A DNA stretch of 64,000 bases from Aestuariibaculum sp. M13. GTDB lineage: Bacteria > Bacteroidota > Bacteroidia > Flavobacteriales > Flavobacteriaceae. Made by a program: the position numbers and the translations under genes. The stretch covers positions 1,069,548-1,133,547 of the forward strand of contig NZ_JANIAC010000001.1 in assembly GCF_024723255.1 (NCBI RefSeq), given 5' to 3'. The notes beneath the pieces were generated by a model. The model was given only the letters and a program-made list of their open reading frames with translations. It was not told where the DNA came from and did no database searches. Of this stretch, positions 52,101 to 60,892 are shown in pieces (position 1 is the stretch's first letter; the number at the start of each line of letters is the position of its first letter).

Positions 52101-53482
52101 CTGTTTTATTAACCGCTTCGGCGGCGGCCTTAGGTTTTCTTCCTATGGCTATTTCTACGAATGCAGGTGCCGAAGTTCAGCGTCCATTAGCCACAGTTGT
52201 TATTGGCGGATTAATTACGGCTACAGTTTTAACCTTAATTGTATTACCTGTACTTTATGCCTGGTTTGAAGAAAAAAAACATATTAAAATGAATAAAAAC
52301 GGTATCGCTTCGGTTGTCATTCTTTTATTCTGTTTTAAAATGAATGCACAAACAGCACCTTTATCGCTTAATGAAACCATTAATCTGGCGATTGAAAATA
52401 ACGCAGGTTTAAAAGCGTCGTCGCTAAAAACCGAGGAAAGCAAAGCGCTTATTGGAAGTGCTTTTGATTTCGACAAAACACAAATCTATTACAGCTACGA
52501 CGAAAATAATATGGCGATAAACGGTGTTCCGTTAAAGGTTTTTGGAGTGAGTCAGGATTTTAAATTCCCAACCTTGTATTTTGCAGACAAAAAAGTAAAC
52601 AAAGCCAAATACAACCTTCAAAACACAAATTATAATATACAACTGGAAAACTTAAAACGCGATGTTTCTATAGCCTATTATCAATTATGTTATGCTCAAA
52701 ATAAAGCTGAATCTTACCGTTTTTTAGATAGCTTGTATCAAAATTTTTCGAAAGCTGCCGAACGCCGTTTTGAACTTGGTGAAACCAATTACCTGGAAAT
52801 GATAAGTGCCAAATCGAAGCAAAAGCAGTTACAAACCAAATACAGACAATCACTTCTTGAAGTGGCTTCGGCCAACGAACAATTAAAAAAAGTGGTTCAG
52901 GTGGATACGCTTCTGGAGATTGACACGAATTTTAAAAAACTGGAATTACAAAACATATCTGTCGAGGATAATATTGGCTTAGCATATTACGATTCGTATA
53001 ACGATTATTACACGGCCTTAAATCAACAAGAAAAACAAAACCTGTTACCCGATTTAAGTGTAGAGTACTTTCAAGGTTCCAACAGTTCCTTAAACGACAA
53101 CATGATTGGTTATCAATTCGGTATTAAAATCCCTATTCTTTTTAGCGGAAATGCCTCTAAAATAAAAGCTTCTAAATTAGCCCGGGAAGCCTCGGTTGCA
53201 GAACAGGAAAATTACAAGGTAACATTAAAAACCGAACACCAAAAACTGTTATCACAATTGGAACAATACAACGAGTCCATTAATTATTACGAAAATGAAG
53301 GCAAGGCTTTATCTAAAGAAATTATAAAAACTGCCAACAGAAGTTTCAAGGAAGGTGAAATTGATTTCTTTCAGTACATCCAAAGTATTGAAACCGCTAC
53401 CGATATTCAATTGAATTATCTGGAAAATTTAAATCATTACAACCAGACCATCATTACCATTAACCACCTTATTGTAAAATAA
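49166..53482 (+). CDS. CzcA-type heavy-metal RND pump fused to a TolC-like outer-membrane channel
   Basis: 1438 residues. Residues 1 to about 1035 are a full RND pump (12 helices, two periplasmic loops; GAIPVGAVPDI-like start QIPIGAVPDITNNQVQV). In TM4 the proton-relay residues Asp399, Asp405 and Glu412 (DFGIIIDGAVIIVE) match the CzcA/CnrA type (Zn, Co, Cd, Ni) rather than CusA. From Met1042 a signal-like segment (NGIASVVILLFCFKMNAQ) leads into a TolC/OEP domain (about 1065-1438: LSLNETINLAIENNAGLKA, YYQLCYAQNKA, RFELGETNYLEMISAKSKQ). The frame is continuous with no stop. The adaptor gene follows after 6 bp. Confidence 0.92.
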   Translation: MLENIIKFSLKNKLIVILFTAFIIGFGIYSLTQIPIGAVPDITNNQVQVITTSRNLSTQDVEQFITYPVELEMANLPGVEEIRSVSKFGLSVVTIVFNDKMGTYLPRQLIAEKIKSATEKIPEGFGSPEMGPITTGLGEIHQYILDVKPEYKDQYSTTDLRTIQDWIVKRQLSGIPGVVEINTWGGYLKQYEVAINPEKLKAMNISYLDIFNALEKNNSIAGGGYIEKSNKAYFIRGEGLVNSLSDIENIVVKNDGVPIYIKNVATVDFGSATRFGAITGNGEGEKVLGQVMMLKDGNSKQVIEAVKERIANIQTSLPEGVYINEFLERSELIGKTTFTVAENLILGSLIVIFVVVLLLGNFRSGLVVASVIPLCLLFAISLMNMFGIDANLMSLGAIDFGIIIDGAVIIVEFIAFQITSQSSKINALSKDDRQDKIDQITQKSASKMMNSAIFGQLIILIVFIPILSLSGVEGKMFKPMALTFSFALIGAMLLCLTYVPVISSMFLKPVKHSEKNISVKLMNRLNTFYKPSIHWALQHKKIVIAASGLLLASSIYIFTTMGGEFVPTLDEGDFVIQPVLKTGTSLKKTIEITTKIEKTLLDNFPEVDQVVSRIGAAEVPTDPMSMEESDVIIKLKPKDQWVSAESKDELADKFKEALSIIPGMEVEFTQPIEMRFNELITGVRADVAIKIFGEDLSVLASKANEIKSLIHDVEGASDIVIEKVEGLPQMTVNFNRSKIARYGLNIADVNQIITMGFAGATVGNIFEGEKRFDLVIRLDKNKRTNIENLQNLYIDTPAGAKIPLSELADIKYTTGPAKISRDNTQRRIVIGINVRNRDLQSVVDDVQHIIDTKVKLPVGYRVTYGGQFENLQSAKDRLMVAVPVALILIFIMLHFAFGSIKEAAMVYSAIPLSAVGGIFLLWLRDMPFSISAGIGFIALFGIAVLNGIVLIEHFKELKEEGVLDIEERIKRGTIERLRPVLLTASAAALGFLPMAISTNAGAEVQRPLATVVIGGLITATVLTLIVLPVLYAWFEEKKHIKMNKNGIASVVILLFCFKMNAQTAPLSLNETINLAIENNAGLKASSLKTEESKALIGSAFDFDKTQIYYSYDENNMAINGVPLKVFGVSQDFKFPTLYFADKKVNKAKYNLQNTNYNIQLENLKRDVSIAYYQLCYAQNKAESYRFLDSLYQNFSKAAERRFELGETNYLEMISAKSKQKQLQTKYRQSLLEVASANEQLKKVVQVDTLLEIDTNFKKLELQNISVEDNIGLAYYDSYNDYYTALNQQEKQNLLPDLSVEYFQGSNSSLNDNMIGYQFGIKIPILFSGNASKIKASKLAREASVAEQENYKVTLKTEHQKLLSQLEQYNESINYYENEGKALSKEIIKTANRSFKEGEIDFFQYIQSIETATDIQLNYLENLNHYNQTIITINHLIVK

Positions 53483-53488
53483 AGAAAG

Positions 53489-54634
53489 ATGAAAAACTTA
53501 CATATACTTATTGCGCTATTCACGGTAATGGCCTGTAAAAATTCAGAAAAGAACACAAATTCTGTTACTGAAGAAGTTCTCGAAGAACATCTTACTGTAA
53601 CACAAAAACAGTTCGAAACCGAAAACATGAAACTCGGCAAATTAGAACAACACACCTTCAACAACACTATTAATGTAAGTGGTATAATTGACGTACCTCC
53701 ACATAACAAGGCTACAGTAAGTAGTTTCATGGGTGGTTACATAACTAAAACGCCACTTTTAATTGGCGACCAGGTTAAAAAAGGACAACTGTTGGTGAGC
53801 ATGGAAAATCCTGAATTTATTGAACTACAACAACAGTATTTAGAGATTTCTGAACAATTAAATTATCTAAAATCGGAATACACAAGACAAAAAAGTTTGT
53901 TCGATGAGAATATAACGTCCCAAAAAAACTTCCTGAAAGCTGAGAGTACATACAAAAGTGCGCTTGCTGAATACAATGGTTTAAAGAAGAAATTAAGCAT
54001 GTTAAACATAAGTCCTGCATTGGTTGAACAAGGCCAATTGACATCTACGGTTAATTTATATTCTCCTATTAACGGATATATTACAAAGGTGGAAGTTAGT
54101 AATGGCATTTACGTATCGCCTTCCGATATGATTATGGAAATTATAGATACAGACCATATCCATTTAGAATTATCGGTGTTTGAAAAAGACATTTTAAACA
54201 TTAAAAAAGGACAAAAAATAAACTTTAAAATACCTGAAGCATCCAACCAGATTTTTGAGGCCAAAGTGCATTTAGTAGGCACTACGGTTGATGAAAAAAA
54301 CCGAGTAATAAAAATACATGCCCATATTTTAAATGAAGAGCAGGCTAACTTTATTGTCGGTATGTTTGTTGAAGCTCATATTATAAGTAACTCCGAAGAA
54401 AAATCTGCATTACCCAAAGACGCACTTATTGAATATGAAAATGCCATGTATGTTTTGGTTTTAGAACATGAAGAAAATGGCAAGTATAGCTTTGAGAAAG
54501 TTAAGCTAAATATCGGCTTAGAAAATGAAACCTATGCCGAAATTTTAAACTATGAAGATTTAATGAATAAAACCTTGTTAACCCAGGGTGGATTTATGTT
54601 GTTAGCCGAAGAAGGTGGTGGGCATGATCATTAA
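53489..54634 (+). CDS. RND efflux periplasmic adaptor subunit, lipoprotein (CzcB-like)
   Basis: 381 residues. Lipobox TVMACK (Cys16), a lipoyl/beta-barrel start GIIDVPPHNKATVSSFMGGYI (about 65-85), a coiled-coil hairpin (about 105-165), then INGYITKVEVSNGIYV and barrel/membrane-proximal domains, ending in the His-containing GGGHDH. The adaptor bridges pump and channel. The start lies 6 bp after the pump stop. The terminal HDH may bind metal. Confidence 0.92.
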   Translation: MKNLHILIALFTVMACKNSEKNTNSVTEEVLEEHLTVTQKQFETENMKLGKLEQHTFNNTINVSGIIDVPPHNKATVSSFMGGYITKTPLLIGDQVKKGQLLVSMENPEFIELQQQYLEISEQLNYLKSEYTRQKSLFDENITSQKNFLKAESTYKSALAEYNGLKKKLSMLNISPALVEQGQLTSTVNLYSPINGYITKVEVSNGIYVSPSDMIMEIIDTDHIHLELSVFEKDILNIKKGQKINFKIPEASNQIFEAKVHLVGTTVDEKNRVIKIHAHILNEEQANFIVGMFVEAHIISNSEEKSALPKDALIEYENAMYVLVLEHEENGKYSFEKVKLNIGLENETYAEILNYEDLMNKTLLTQGGFMLLAEEGGGHDH

Positions 54635-54648
54635 AAAAATAGAAATTC

Positions 54649-55572
54649 TTAAAGCGATAACTGATCTAATTTTTCAAATACAGAAATAATAACTTTAACC
54701 GCATTAGTATAAAAAGCCGGCTGAATATTCTCGTAATCGTCAGTCGGTTCATGATAATCGCTATGATCTTCTACCCCAAAATATAAAAAAGGAATGCCTT
54801 GTTTATGAAATGGTGCATGATCGGAAGCATGGGTCCAGTCCTCTTTCCAATTCCCTTCGTCATGCCCCATTGATAGTTTAAAGTTTTCCGGAGTCTTTAT
54901 ACCCTTAATTACCGATCTTAAAAACGGATAATGGGAAGTTCCAACAGCAAAAAGTTCATTTTTATCACTACGGCTTATCATATCCATATTGATGTTAAAT
55001 ACGATTTTTTTTAATGGCACTTTGGAATTATTAACAAAGTATTTCGCCCCTTGTAATCCTAATTCCTCTCCATCAAAAGCCGCTAAAATAATGGAGTATT
55101 GTGGCGCGTGATATTTAAAATATTCGGCAAAACTGAATAAAGCTCCAACACCTGAGGCATTATCATCGGCTCCGTTATAAATTACTCCTTGCTTAATACC
55201 TTCATGGTCGTAATGGGCACTAACAACAATATATTTATCTGGATACTTTTCGCCTTTTATTAGTCCTAAAACATTTGCAGCTTCATAATATGTACCTTTA
55301 AAATCAAAAGAAAATGGCTGTTCATACTTGCTTTTTAACAGCGGCTGAACACCTAATTTTTGAAATTCATGAATGATATATCTTCTAGCTTTGATTCCGC
55401 CTCGCGTTCCAGTTCTGCGTCCTTCAAAAGCATCAGAAGACAAATTTTCGACATTCTTCAGCAGCGTTTCCTCGAAAAAAGCGGGTTCATAAATTTGACT
55501 TTTCGTCTGAGCGAATCCATCAGCAAACGACAAAAAACAAATTACAGCTATGCAAAATAGTTTATACATCAC
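54649..55572 (-). CDS. M28 family zinc aminopeptidase
   Basis: 307 residues with a signal peptide (about 1-21, ending GFAQ). The two-zinc site is visible: VVSAHYDHEG (His, Asp), GADDNASGVGALF (bridging Asp), FDGEELGLQGAKYF (Glu-Glu) and the later DHAPFHKQGIPFLYF (His). It removes N-terminal residues from peptides outside the cytoplasm. It converges on the adaptor gene and is followed on the other side by the sdh terminator. Confidence 0.92.
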   Translation of the reverse strand: MMYKLFCIAVICFLSFADGFAQTKSQIYEPAFFEETLLKNVENLSSDAFEGRRTGTRGGIKARRYIIHEFQKLGVQPLLKSKYEQPFSFDFKGTYYEAANVLGLIKGEKYPDKYIVVSAHYDHEGIKQGVIYNGADDNASGVGALFSFAEYFKYHAPQYSIILAAFDGEELGLQGAKYFVNNSKVPLKKIVFNINMDMISRSDKNELFAVGTSHYPFLRSVIKGIKTPENFKLSMGHDEGNWKEDWTHASDHAPFHKQGIPFLYFGVEDHSDYHEPTDDYENIQPAFYTNAVKVIISVFEKLDQLSL

Positions 55573-55600
55573 AAAAAATTAACCTGATAAAGCTAAACAA

Positions 55601-55627
55601 AAAAACCCAAGCCTAAGCCTGGGTTTT
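55601..55627. terminator. Terminator after sdhB
   Basis: Arms AAAACCCAAGC and GCCTGGGTTTT (about 55602-55627) with a small loop; A-run and T-run flank it. On the minus strand it ends the sdhCAB operon. Confidence 0.7.
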
Positions 55628-55652
55628 CATTTATATGTTGAAAAAACAATTT

Positions 55653-56393
55653 TTAGAATTGCGCTTTCATTAACTCTCTGTTCATTCTTGCGATGTTGTC
55701 TAAAGAAATACCTTTAGGACACTCAATCTCACAAGCTCCAGTATTTGTACAGTTACCAAAACCTTCTAAATCCATTTGAGCAACCATGTTACGTACACGA
55801 TCGGCAGCTTCAACCTGACCTTGAGGTAATAAGGCATACTGAGAAACTTTAGCACCAACGAATAACATAGCACTTGAGTTTTTACAAGTTGCCACACAAG
55901 CACCACAACCAATACAAGTCGCAGCATCCATAGCCTCATCGGCAGCATGCTTAGAGATTGGAATATTGTTAGCATCCTGAGTATTACCTGAAGTATTAAC
56001 AGAAATATAACCTCCTGCATGTTGAATACGATCGAAAGCGGTACGGTCTACAACTAAATCTTTAATTACAGGAAATGCAGCAGCTCTAAATGGCTCGATA
56101 GTAATAGTATCACCATCTTTAAACATACGCATGTGTAACTGACAAGTAGTTACGCCTCTGTCTGGTCCGTGTGCTTCACCGTTAATATACATAGAACACA
56201 TCCCACAGATACCTTCACGACAATCGTGATCGAACGCTACAGGCTCTTCTCCACCAGCAATAAGTTGTTCGTTCAAAACATCCATCATTTCTAAAAAAGA
56301 CATATGCTCTGAAATATCAGTAACTTTATAATCGACCATTTGACCCTTTGCATTCGAGTCTTTTTGTCTCCAAATTTTAAGTGTTAAATTCAT
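55653..56393 (-). CDS. sdhB: Succinate dehydrogenase/fumarate reductase iron-sulfur subunit
   Basis: 246 residues. 2Fe-2S ligands in CREGICGMC plus a later TTC (about 59-85); 4Fe-4S and 3Fe-4S ligands in [11 protein letters not shown] and the [14 protein letters not shown] region. It passes electrons from SdhA to the quinone site in SdhC. It starts 10 bp after sdhA. Confidence 0.94.
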   Translation of the reverse strand: MNLTLKIWRQKDSNAKGQMVDYKVTDISEHMSFLEMMDVLNEQLIAGGEEPVAFDHDCREGICGMCSMYINGEAHGPDRGVTTCQLHMRMFKDGDTITIEPFRAAAFPVIKDLVVDRTAFDRIQHAGGYISVNTSGNTQDANNIPISKHAADEAMDAATCIGCGACVATCKNSSAMLFVGAKVSQYALLPQGQVEAADRVRNMVAQMDLEGFGNCTNTGACEIECPKGISLDNIARMNRELMKAQF

Positions 56394-56403
56394 AATGTCT
56401 TTT

Positions 56404-58416
56404 TTATTTGTACGAACGTTGTTTTAGTTCTATATCATTAAACTCTAATTCTTCTTTGTGTAAAACAGCATCAGCAGGCTCGCCTTTGTACTCCCAGGCA
56501 GCTACATAAGCATACTCTTTATCGTTACGTTTAGCTTCTCCTTTTTGCTCACCATCCAACTCCACAGATTCTTCTCTAAAGTGACCTCCACAAGACTCGT
56601 TTCTGTTTAAAGCATCTTTAGCGAATAACTCTCCTAACTCAAGGAAATCTGCAACACGACCCGCTTTTTCTAATTCAGGATTCATTTCGTTAGCACTTCC
56701 AGGAACTTTTACATTCTTCCAGAAATCTTCACGCAATTCCTTAATTTCAGCCATCGCTTCTTTTAATCCTTGCTCGTTACGAGACATACCACATTTATCC
56801 CACATGATTTGCCCTAATTTCTTGTGGTAGTAGTCTACTGAGTGTTGTCCTTTGTTATTTACGAAGAAATCGATTCTGTCTTTAACTTCTTTTTCTGCTT
56901 CATCAAACTCCTTAGTGTCCGTTGGAATTTTTCCGGTTCTAATATCATTTGATAAGTAATCTCCAATGGTGTATGGTAATACGAAATATCCATCAGCTAA
57001 ACCTTGCATTAAAGCAGAAGCTCCTAAGCGGTTAGCACCGTGATCAGAGAAGTTTGCCTCACCAATACAGTATAAACCATCAACTGTAGTCATTAAGTTA
57101 TAGTCTACCCAAACACCACCCATGGTATAGTGTGTTGCAGGATAAATCATCATTGGTGTTTTGTATGGATCTTCGTCAACGATTTTCTCATACATCTGGA
57201 ATAAGTTACCATATTTTGCTTCTACGATAGCTTTTCCTAAATCGTATACTTTTTGAGCTGAAGGGTTTTCAATATTCTGAATTCTAGCCTGCTCTTTTCC
57301 GTAACGCTCGATAGCTGAAGCGAAATCTAAATAAACTGCTTCACCAGTTGCATTAACTCCGTAACCAGCATCACAACGCTCTTTTGCAGCACGAGATGCA
57401 ACGTCACGAGGTACTAAGTTTCCAAACGCTGGGTAACGACGCTCTAAGTAATAATCTCTTTCGTCTTCTGATAAATCGGTTGGTTTTTTACGACCTTCGC
57501 GAATAGCCATGACGTCTTCCATGTTTTTAGGAACCCAGATACGACCATCGTTACGTAAAGACTCAGACATTAATGTTAATTTAGACTGATAATCTCCTGA
57601 ACGTGGAATACATGTTGGGTGAATTTGCGTATAACATGGATTTGCGAAATACGCACCTTTTTTATGTATTTTCCAGGCAGCCGTTGCGTTAGATCCCATA
57701 GCATTGGTTGATAAGAAATAAACATTTCCGTATCCTCCTGTTGCTATAACGACAGCGTGCGCTGAATGTCTTTCAATTTCACCTGTAATTAAGTTACGAG
57801 CAATAATTCCACGCGCTTTACCATCAACTTTTACGACATCAAGCATTTCGTGACGGTTGTACATTTGAATTTTACCACGAGCAATTTGTCTGTTCATTGC
57901 CGAGTAAGCTCCTAATAATAACTGCTGACCAGTTTGTCCTTTAGCGTAAAATGTACGTGATACTAATACACCACCGAACGAACGGTTATCTAATAATCCA
58001 CCATAATCACGGGCGAAAGGAACCCCTTGAGCCACACATTGGTCGATAATATTTGCTGAAACTTCAGCCAAACGGTAAACGTTAGCCTCACGAGAACGGT
58101 AATCTCCACCTTTTACAGTATCGTAAAATAATCTGTAAGTTGAGTCACCATCACCTTGGTAGTTCTTCGCTGCATTAATACCACCTTGTGCCGCAATAGA
58201 GTGTGCTCTACGAGGTGAATCCTGGTAGCAAAATGCTTTTACGTTATAACCTAACTCTGCTAAAGTAGCAGCTGCAGATCCTCCTGCTAAACCAGTACCA
58301 ACAACAATAACATCGATGTGACGTTTGTTAGCCGGGTTAACCAGGTTAATATGATTTTTATACTCTGTCCATTTATCTTTAATTGGACCCTTTGGTACTT
58401 TTGAATCTAATGCCAT
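56404..58416 (-). CDS. sdhA: Succinate dehydrogenase/fumarate reductase flavoprotein subunit
   Basis: 670 residues. FAD-binding [17 protein letters not shown] (42-58), the covalent-FAD His in [18 protein letters not shown], the catalytic region HPTCIP and [10 protein letters not shown] (the latter supplying the dicarboxylate-binding site), and [10 protein letters not shown] near the end. It oxidises succinate to fumarate (TCA cycle). The large size and HIAQGG-type block match the B-type enzymes of Bacteroidota. It starts 11 bp after sdhC. Confidence 0.95.
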   Translation of the reverse strand: MALDSKVPKGPIKDKWTEYKNHINLVNPANKRHIDVIVVGTGLAGGSAAATLAELGYNVKAFCYQDSPRRAHSIAAQGGINAAKNYQGDGDSTYRLFYDTVKGGDYRSREANVYRLAEVSANIIDQCVAQGVPFARDYGGLLDNRSFGGVLVSRTFYAKGQTGQQLLLGAYSAMNRQIARGKIQMYNRHEMLDVVKVDGKARGIIARNLITGEIERHSAHAVVIATGGYGNVYFLSTNAMGSNATAAWKIHKKGAYFANPCYTQIHPTCIPRSGDYQSKLTLMSESLRNDGRIWVPKNMEDVMAIREGRKKPTDLSEDERDYYLERRYPAFGNLVPRDVASRAAKERCDAGYGVNATGEAVYLDFASAIERYGKEQARIQNIENPSAQKVYDLGKAIVEAKYGNLFQMYEKIVDEDPYKTPMMIYPATHYTMGGVWVDYNLMTTVDGLYCIGEANFSDHGANRLGASALMQGLADGYFVLPYTIGDYLSNDIRTGKIPTDTKEFDEAEKEVKDRIDFFVNNKGQHSVDYYHKKLGQIMWDKCGMSRNEQGLKEAMAEIKELREDFWKNVKVPGSANEMNPELEKAGRVADFLELGELFAKDALNRNESCGGHFREESVELDGEQKGEAKRNDKEYAYVAAWEYKGEPADAVLHKEELEFNDIELKQRSYK

Positions 58417-58427
58417 ATTATCTAAGA

Positions 58428-59111
58428 TTAATGGATATGATTAAAATGATGGTATAACGCAATAATTACAAATCCTGCTGGGATAATAATTGAATATGCT
58501 TTACCAATGTTTTGTAATGTTTTCTTTCTTCCAGCCGTAGCTCCCATAGATTGGAATGCCGATGTAAAACCGTGTAACAAGTGTAATGCTAAAAACACAA
58601 ACGCAACTACGTAAGCAGCTACTCTTGCCGGGTTAACAAATTTCTCCTGTAATTCATGGAAATATCTGTACCCTTCAACACCTTCGTGTACCCCAGACCA
58701 ATCGCCTTGAATGTACTTTGTGTTAATTTCCGGAAACCAGAAATCGATAAAGTGAAGTAAGATAAAAGCTAAAATAACCAAACCACTATAAATCATGTTT
58801 CTACTAACCCAAGTTGAGTTTGCAGCTCCATTATTTTTAGCATAGGCTACTCCTTGTGCTTTTTTGTTTTTAATTTCTAAGATGAATCCCATGATAAAGT
58901 GGAATACCACACCAAAAATTAAAACTGGTTGCATTACAAATTGAATTAACCAGTTAGTTCCCATAAGGTGAGATACTTCATTGAAGATGTCACCACTAAA
59001 AACAGATAAAAGGTTTATTACAAAATGTTGAAATAAGAAAATCATTAGGAAGAAAGCCGATAATGCCATCGCTACTTTTCTTCCAATCGAAGATTTAAAA
59101 AATCCGCTCAT
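58428..59111 (-). CDS. sdhC: Succinate dehydrogenase cytochrome b subunit (type B)
   Basis: 227 residues with five membrane helices. The haem-ligand His residues lie in [28 protein letters not shown], and [12 protein letters not shown] single anchor subunit with five helices and two b haems, and no sdhD, is the type-B arrangement also seen in fumarate reductases. First gene of sdhCAB; its promoter is at 59140-59170. Confidence 0.93.
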   Translation of the reverse strand: MSGFFKSSIGRKVAMALSAFFLMIFLFQHFVINLLSVFSGDIFNEVSHLMGTNWLIQFVMQPVLIFGVVFHFIMGFILEIKNKKAQGVAYAKNNGAANSTWVSRNMIYSGLVILAFILLHFIDFWFPEINTKYIQGDWSGVHEGVEGYRYFHELQEKFVNPARVAAYVVAFVFLALHLLHGFTSAFQSMGATAGRKKTLQNIGKAYSIIIPAGFVIIALYHHFNHIH

Positions 59112-59139
59112 TATTTTGAAGTTAGTTTAATACTGGATG

Positions 59140-59170
59140 CAAATGTAATGAGGACACCTAATTTAGACAA
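59140..59170 (-). promoter_or_regulatory. Full Bacteroidota promoter of sdhCAB
   Basis: Minus-strand -33 TTG (59170-59168), 20-nt spacer, -7 box TACATTTG (59147-59140), 29 nt before the sdhC start. One of the best promoter matches in the window. Confidence 0.7.
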
Positions 59171-59349
59171 GTTTTAAGGTCTGTTTTATTACGTATTTAG
59201 AATGGTTTTAAAGAAGCAAATACGTAGATTTTCAGCATAAAAACACCTTAATAATCAACCCCTTTAAACCTTAAACAAGTATTCCTAAGTATTTCCTTTA
59301 ACAAATCTTTAGTATTCGCTTTAGAAGAATCACAAAAAAACTGAAACTC

Positions 59350-59373
59350 AATTATGTAATCGATTACATAATT
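59350..59373. promoter_or_regulatory. 24-bp perfect palindrome, candidate operator
   Basis: Left half AATTATGTAATC, immediately followed by its reverse complement; the central CG and the TGTAATCGATTACA core resemble LacI-family operators. It is 112 nt before the pepP -7 box and about 180 nt before the sdhC -33 box. Confidence 0.6.
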
Positions 59374-59484
59374 TACATGTTACAACTTCTTTAATTTCCT
59401 AAATATCAACCTTCTATTTCATTTCCCATTAAACACCTAAGTACCTTATTTCCAATTATAACATTTATTAACATTTGATTTTTT

Positions 59485-59492
59485 TACTTTTG
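59485..59492 (+). promoter_or_regulatory. Promoter -7 box of pepP
   Basis: TACTTTTG fits TAnnTTTG, 31 nt before the ATG at 59523; it rules out the longer frame from 59475. Confidence 0.5.
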
Positions 59493-59522
59493 TGTCAATC
59501 ACAAAATCTAATATTCCAGAAC

Positions 59523-60815
59523 ATGAAATATCATCCAATAGACAACGCTCTATTTATTCACAACAGAAAGAATTTCACAGCTCAAATGAAACCGAATAGT
59601 TTGGCTGTTTTCAATTCTAACGATATTTACCCTATAGGTGCCGATAGTACGATGCCGTTTCAACAGGATCGCAATATTTTTTATTTAAGCGGTGTCGATC
59701 AGGAATCAAGTATTTTACTTTTATTCCCGGATTGTCCTAACCCAAAACACCGTGAAATACTATTCTTAACAGAAACTAACGAACATATTGCTATTTGGGA
59801 AGGTGCCAAACTTGATAAAGAACAGGCTTTTAAAACTTCAGGAATCAAAACCGTATACTGGTTACAGGATTTCAACAAGATTTTCAAAGAAGTAATGTCA
59901 CAGTGTGATACGGTTTATGTAAACACTAACGAACACTACCGCTCGAATGTGGAAACACAAACACGTGAAGATCGTTTCAACAAATGGTTAAAGGAAACTT
60001 TTCCAGCGCACAGCGTAGCGAAAAGCAATCCTATTTTACAACGTCTACGTTCGGTAAAACACCAGATTGAAATTGACTTAATTCAAAACGCCTGTAATAT
60101 TACCGAAAAAGCATTTCGTCGCGTATTAGGATTTGTAAAACCAGGTGTTTGGGAATACGAGATAGAAGCTGAAATGGCTCACGAATTTTTACGCAACCGC
60201 TCAAAAGGATTTGCTTACACCCCAATTATTGCTGCAGGAAATAATGCCAATGTGTTACACTACATTGAAAACAACCAGCAATGTAAAGACGGTGATTTAA
60301 TTTTATTTGACACTGCAGCCGAATATGCAAACTATGCCAGTGATTTAAGTCGAACAATTCCTGTTTCCGGTCGTTTTAACGACAGACAAAAAGCGGTTTA
60401 TAATGCTGTATTACGTGTTAAAAACGAAGCTACAAAACTACTTGTGCCAGGAACTATTTGGGCCGACTACCACGTTGAAGTTGGTAAAATGATGACTTCG
60501 GAATTATTAGGTTTAGGACTTTTAGACAAAGCCGATGTACAAAACGAAAATCCAGACTGGCCAGCTTATAAAAAATACTTTATGCACGGCACATCTCACC
60601 ACATGGGATTAGACACGCACGATTACGGTATTTTAACCGAACCAATGCAAGCCAATATGGTATTTACTGTTGAACCTGGTATTTACATTCCTGATGAAGG
60701 TTTCGGAATTCGTTTAGAAGACGATGTTGTAGTTCAAGAAAAAGGAGAACCATTAAACTTAATGGCTAACATCCCGATTGAAGTTGAAGAAATTGAAGAT
60801 TTAATGAACAGTTAA
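59523..60815 (+). CDS. pepP: Aminopeptidase P family protein (Xaa-Pro aminopeptidase)
   Basis: 430 residues from the ATG at 59523 (MKYHPIDNALFIHNRKNF). N-terminal creatinase-like domain (about 1-170), then the pita-bread peptidase domain with two-metal ligands: Asp in LILFDTAAEY and SDLSRTIPVSG, His in HGTSHHMGLDTHD, Glu in TVEPGIYIP and GIRLEDDVVV. It removes an N-terminal residue preceding proline. No signal peptide, so cytoplasmic. A bidirectional terminator separates it from the convergent aspartate kinase. Confidence 0.93.
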   Translation: MKYHPIDNALFIHNRKNFTAQMKPNSLAVFNSNDIYPIGADSTMPFQQDRNIFYLSGVDQESSILLLFPDCPNPKHREILFLTETNEHIAIWEGAKLDKEQAFKTSGIKTVYWLQDFNKIFKEVMSQCDTVYVNTNEHYRSNVETQTREDRFNKWLKETFPAHSVAKSNPILQRLRSVKHQIEIDLIQNACNITEKAFRRVLGFVKPGVWEYEIEAEMAHEFLRNRSKGFAYTPIIAAGNNANVLHYIENNQQCKDGDLILFDTAAEYANYASDLSRTIPVSGRFNDRQKAVYNAVLRVKNEATKLLVPGTIWADYHVEVGKMMTSELLGLGLLDKADVQNENPDWPAYKKYFMHGTSHHMGLDTHDYGILTEPMQANMVFTVEPGIYIPDEGFGIRLEDDVVVQEKGEPLNLMANIPIEVEEIEDLMNS

Positions 60816-60844
60816 TTCATCAATCTAAATACTATAAAAAAAAG

Positions 60845-60872
60845 AAAGGGTCGTTTTGCAACGACCCTTTTT
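60845..60872. terminator. Bidirectional terminator between pepP and lysC
   Basis: Arms AAAGGGTCGTT (60845-60855) and AACGACCCTTT (60860-60870), an 11-bp stem and 4-nt loop, flanked by an A-run and Ts. Confidence 0.85.
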
Positions 60873-60892
60873 AACAATACTAAAATTATAAT

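Larger units (their letters stand above)
59112..59474. other. Intergenic region sdhC-pepP with promoter and operator-like palindrome
   Basis: The 363-bp AT-rich stretch holds the sdhC promoter near its left end (59140-59170) and a 24-bp perfect palindrome at 59350-59373. Its middle part (about 59171-59349) shows no other gene or convincing hairpin. No tRNA or small ORF was found. Confidence 0.6.

Noticed and set aside
52255-52300. Frameshift or assembly error splitting the RND pump and channel
   Set aside because: The frame is continuous with no stop and codon use is uniform; fused forms are common in Flavobacteriaceae annotations.
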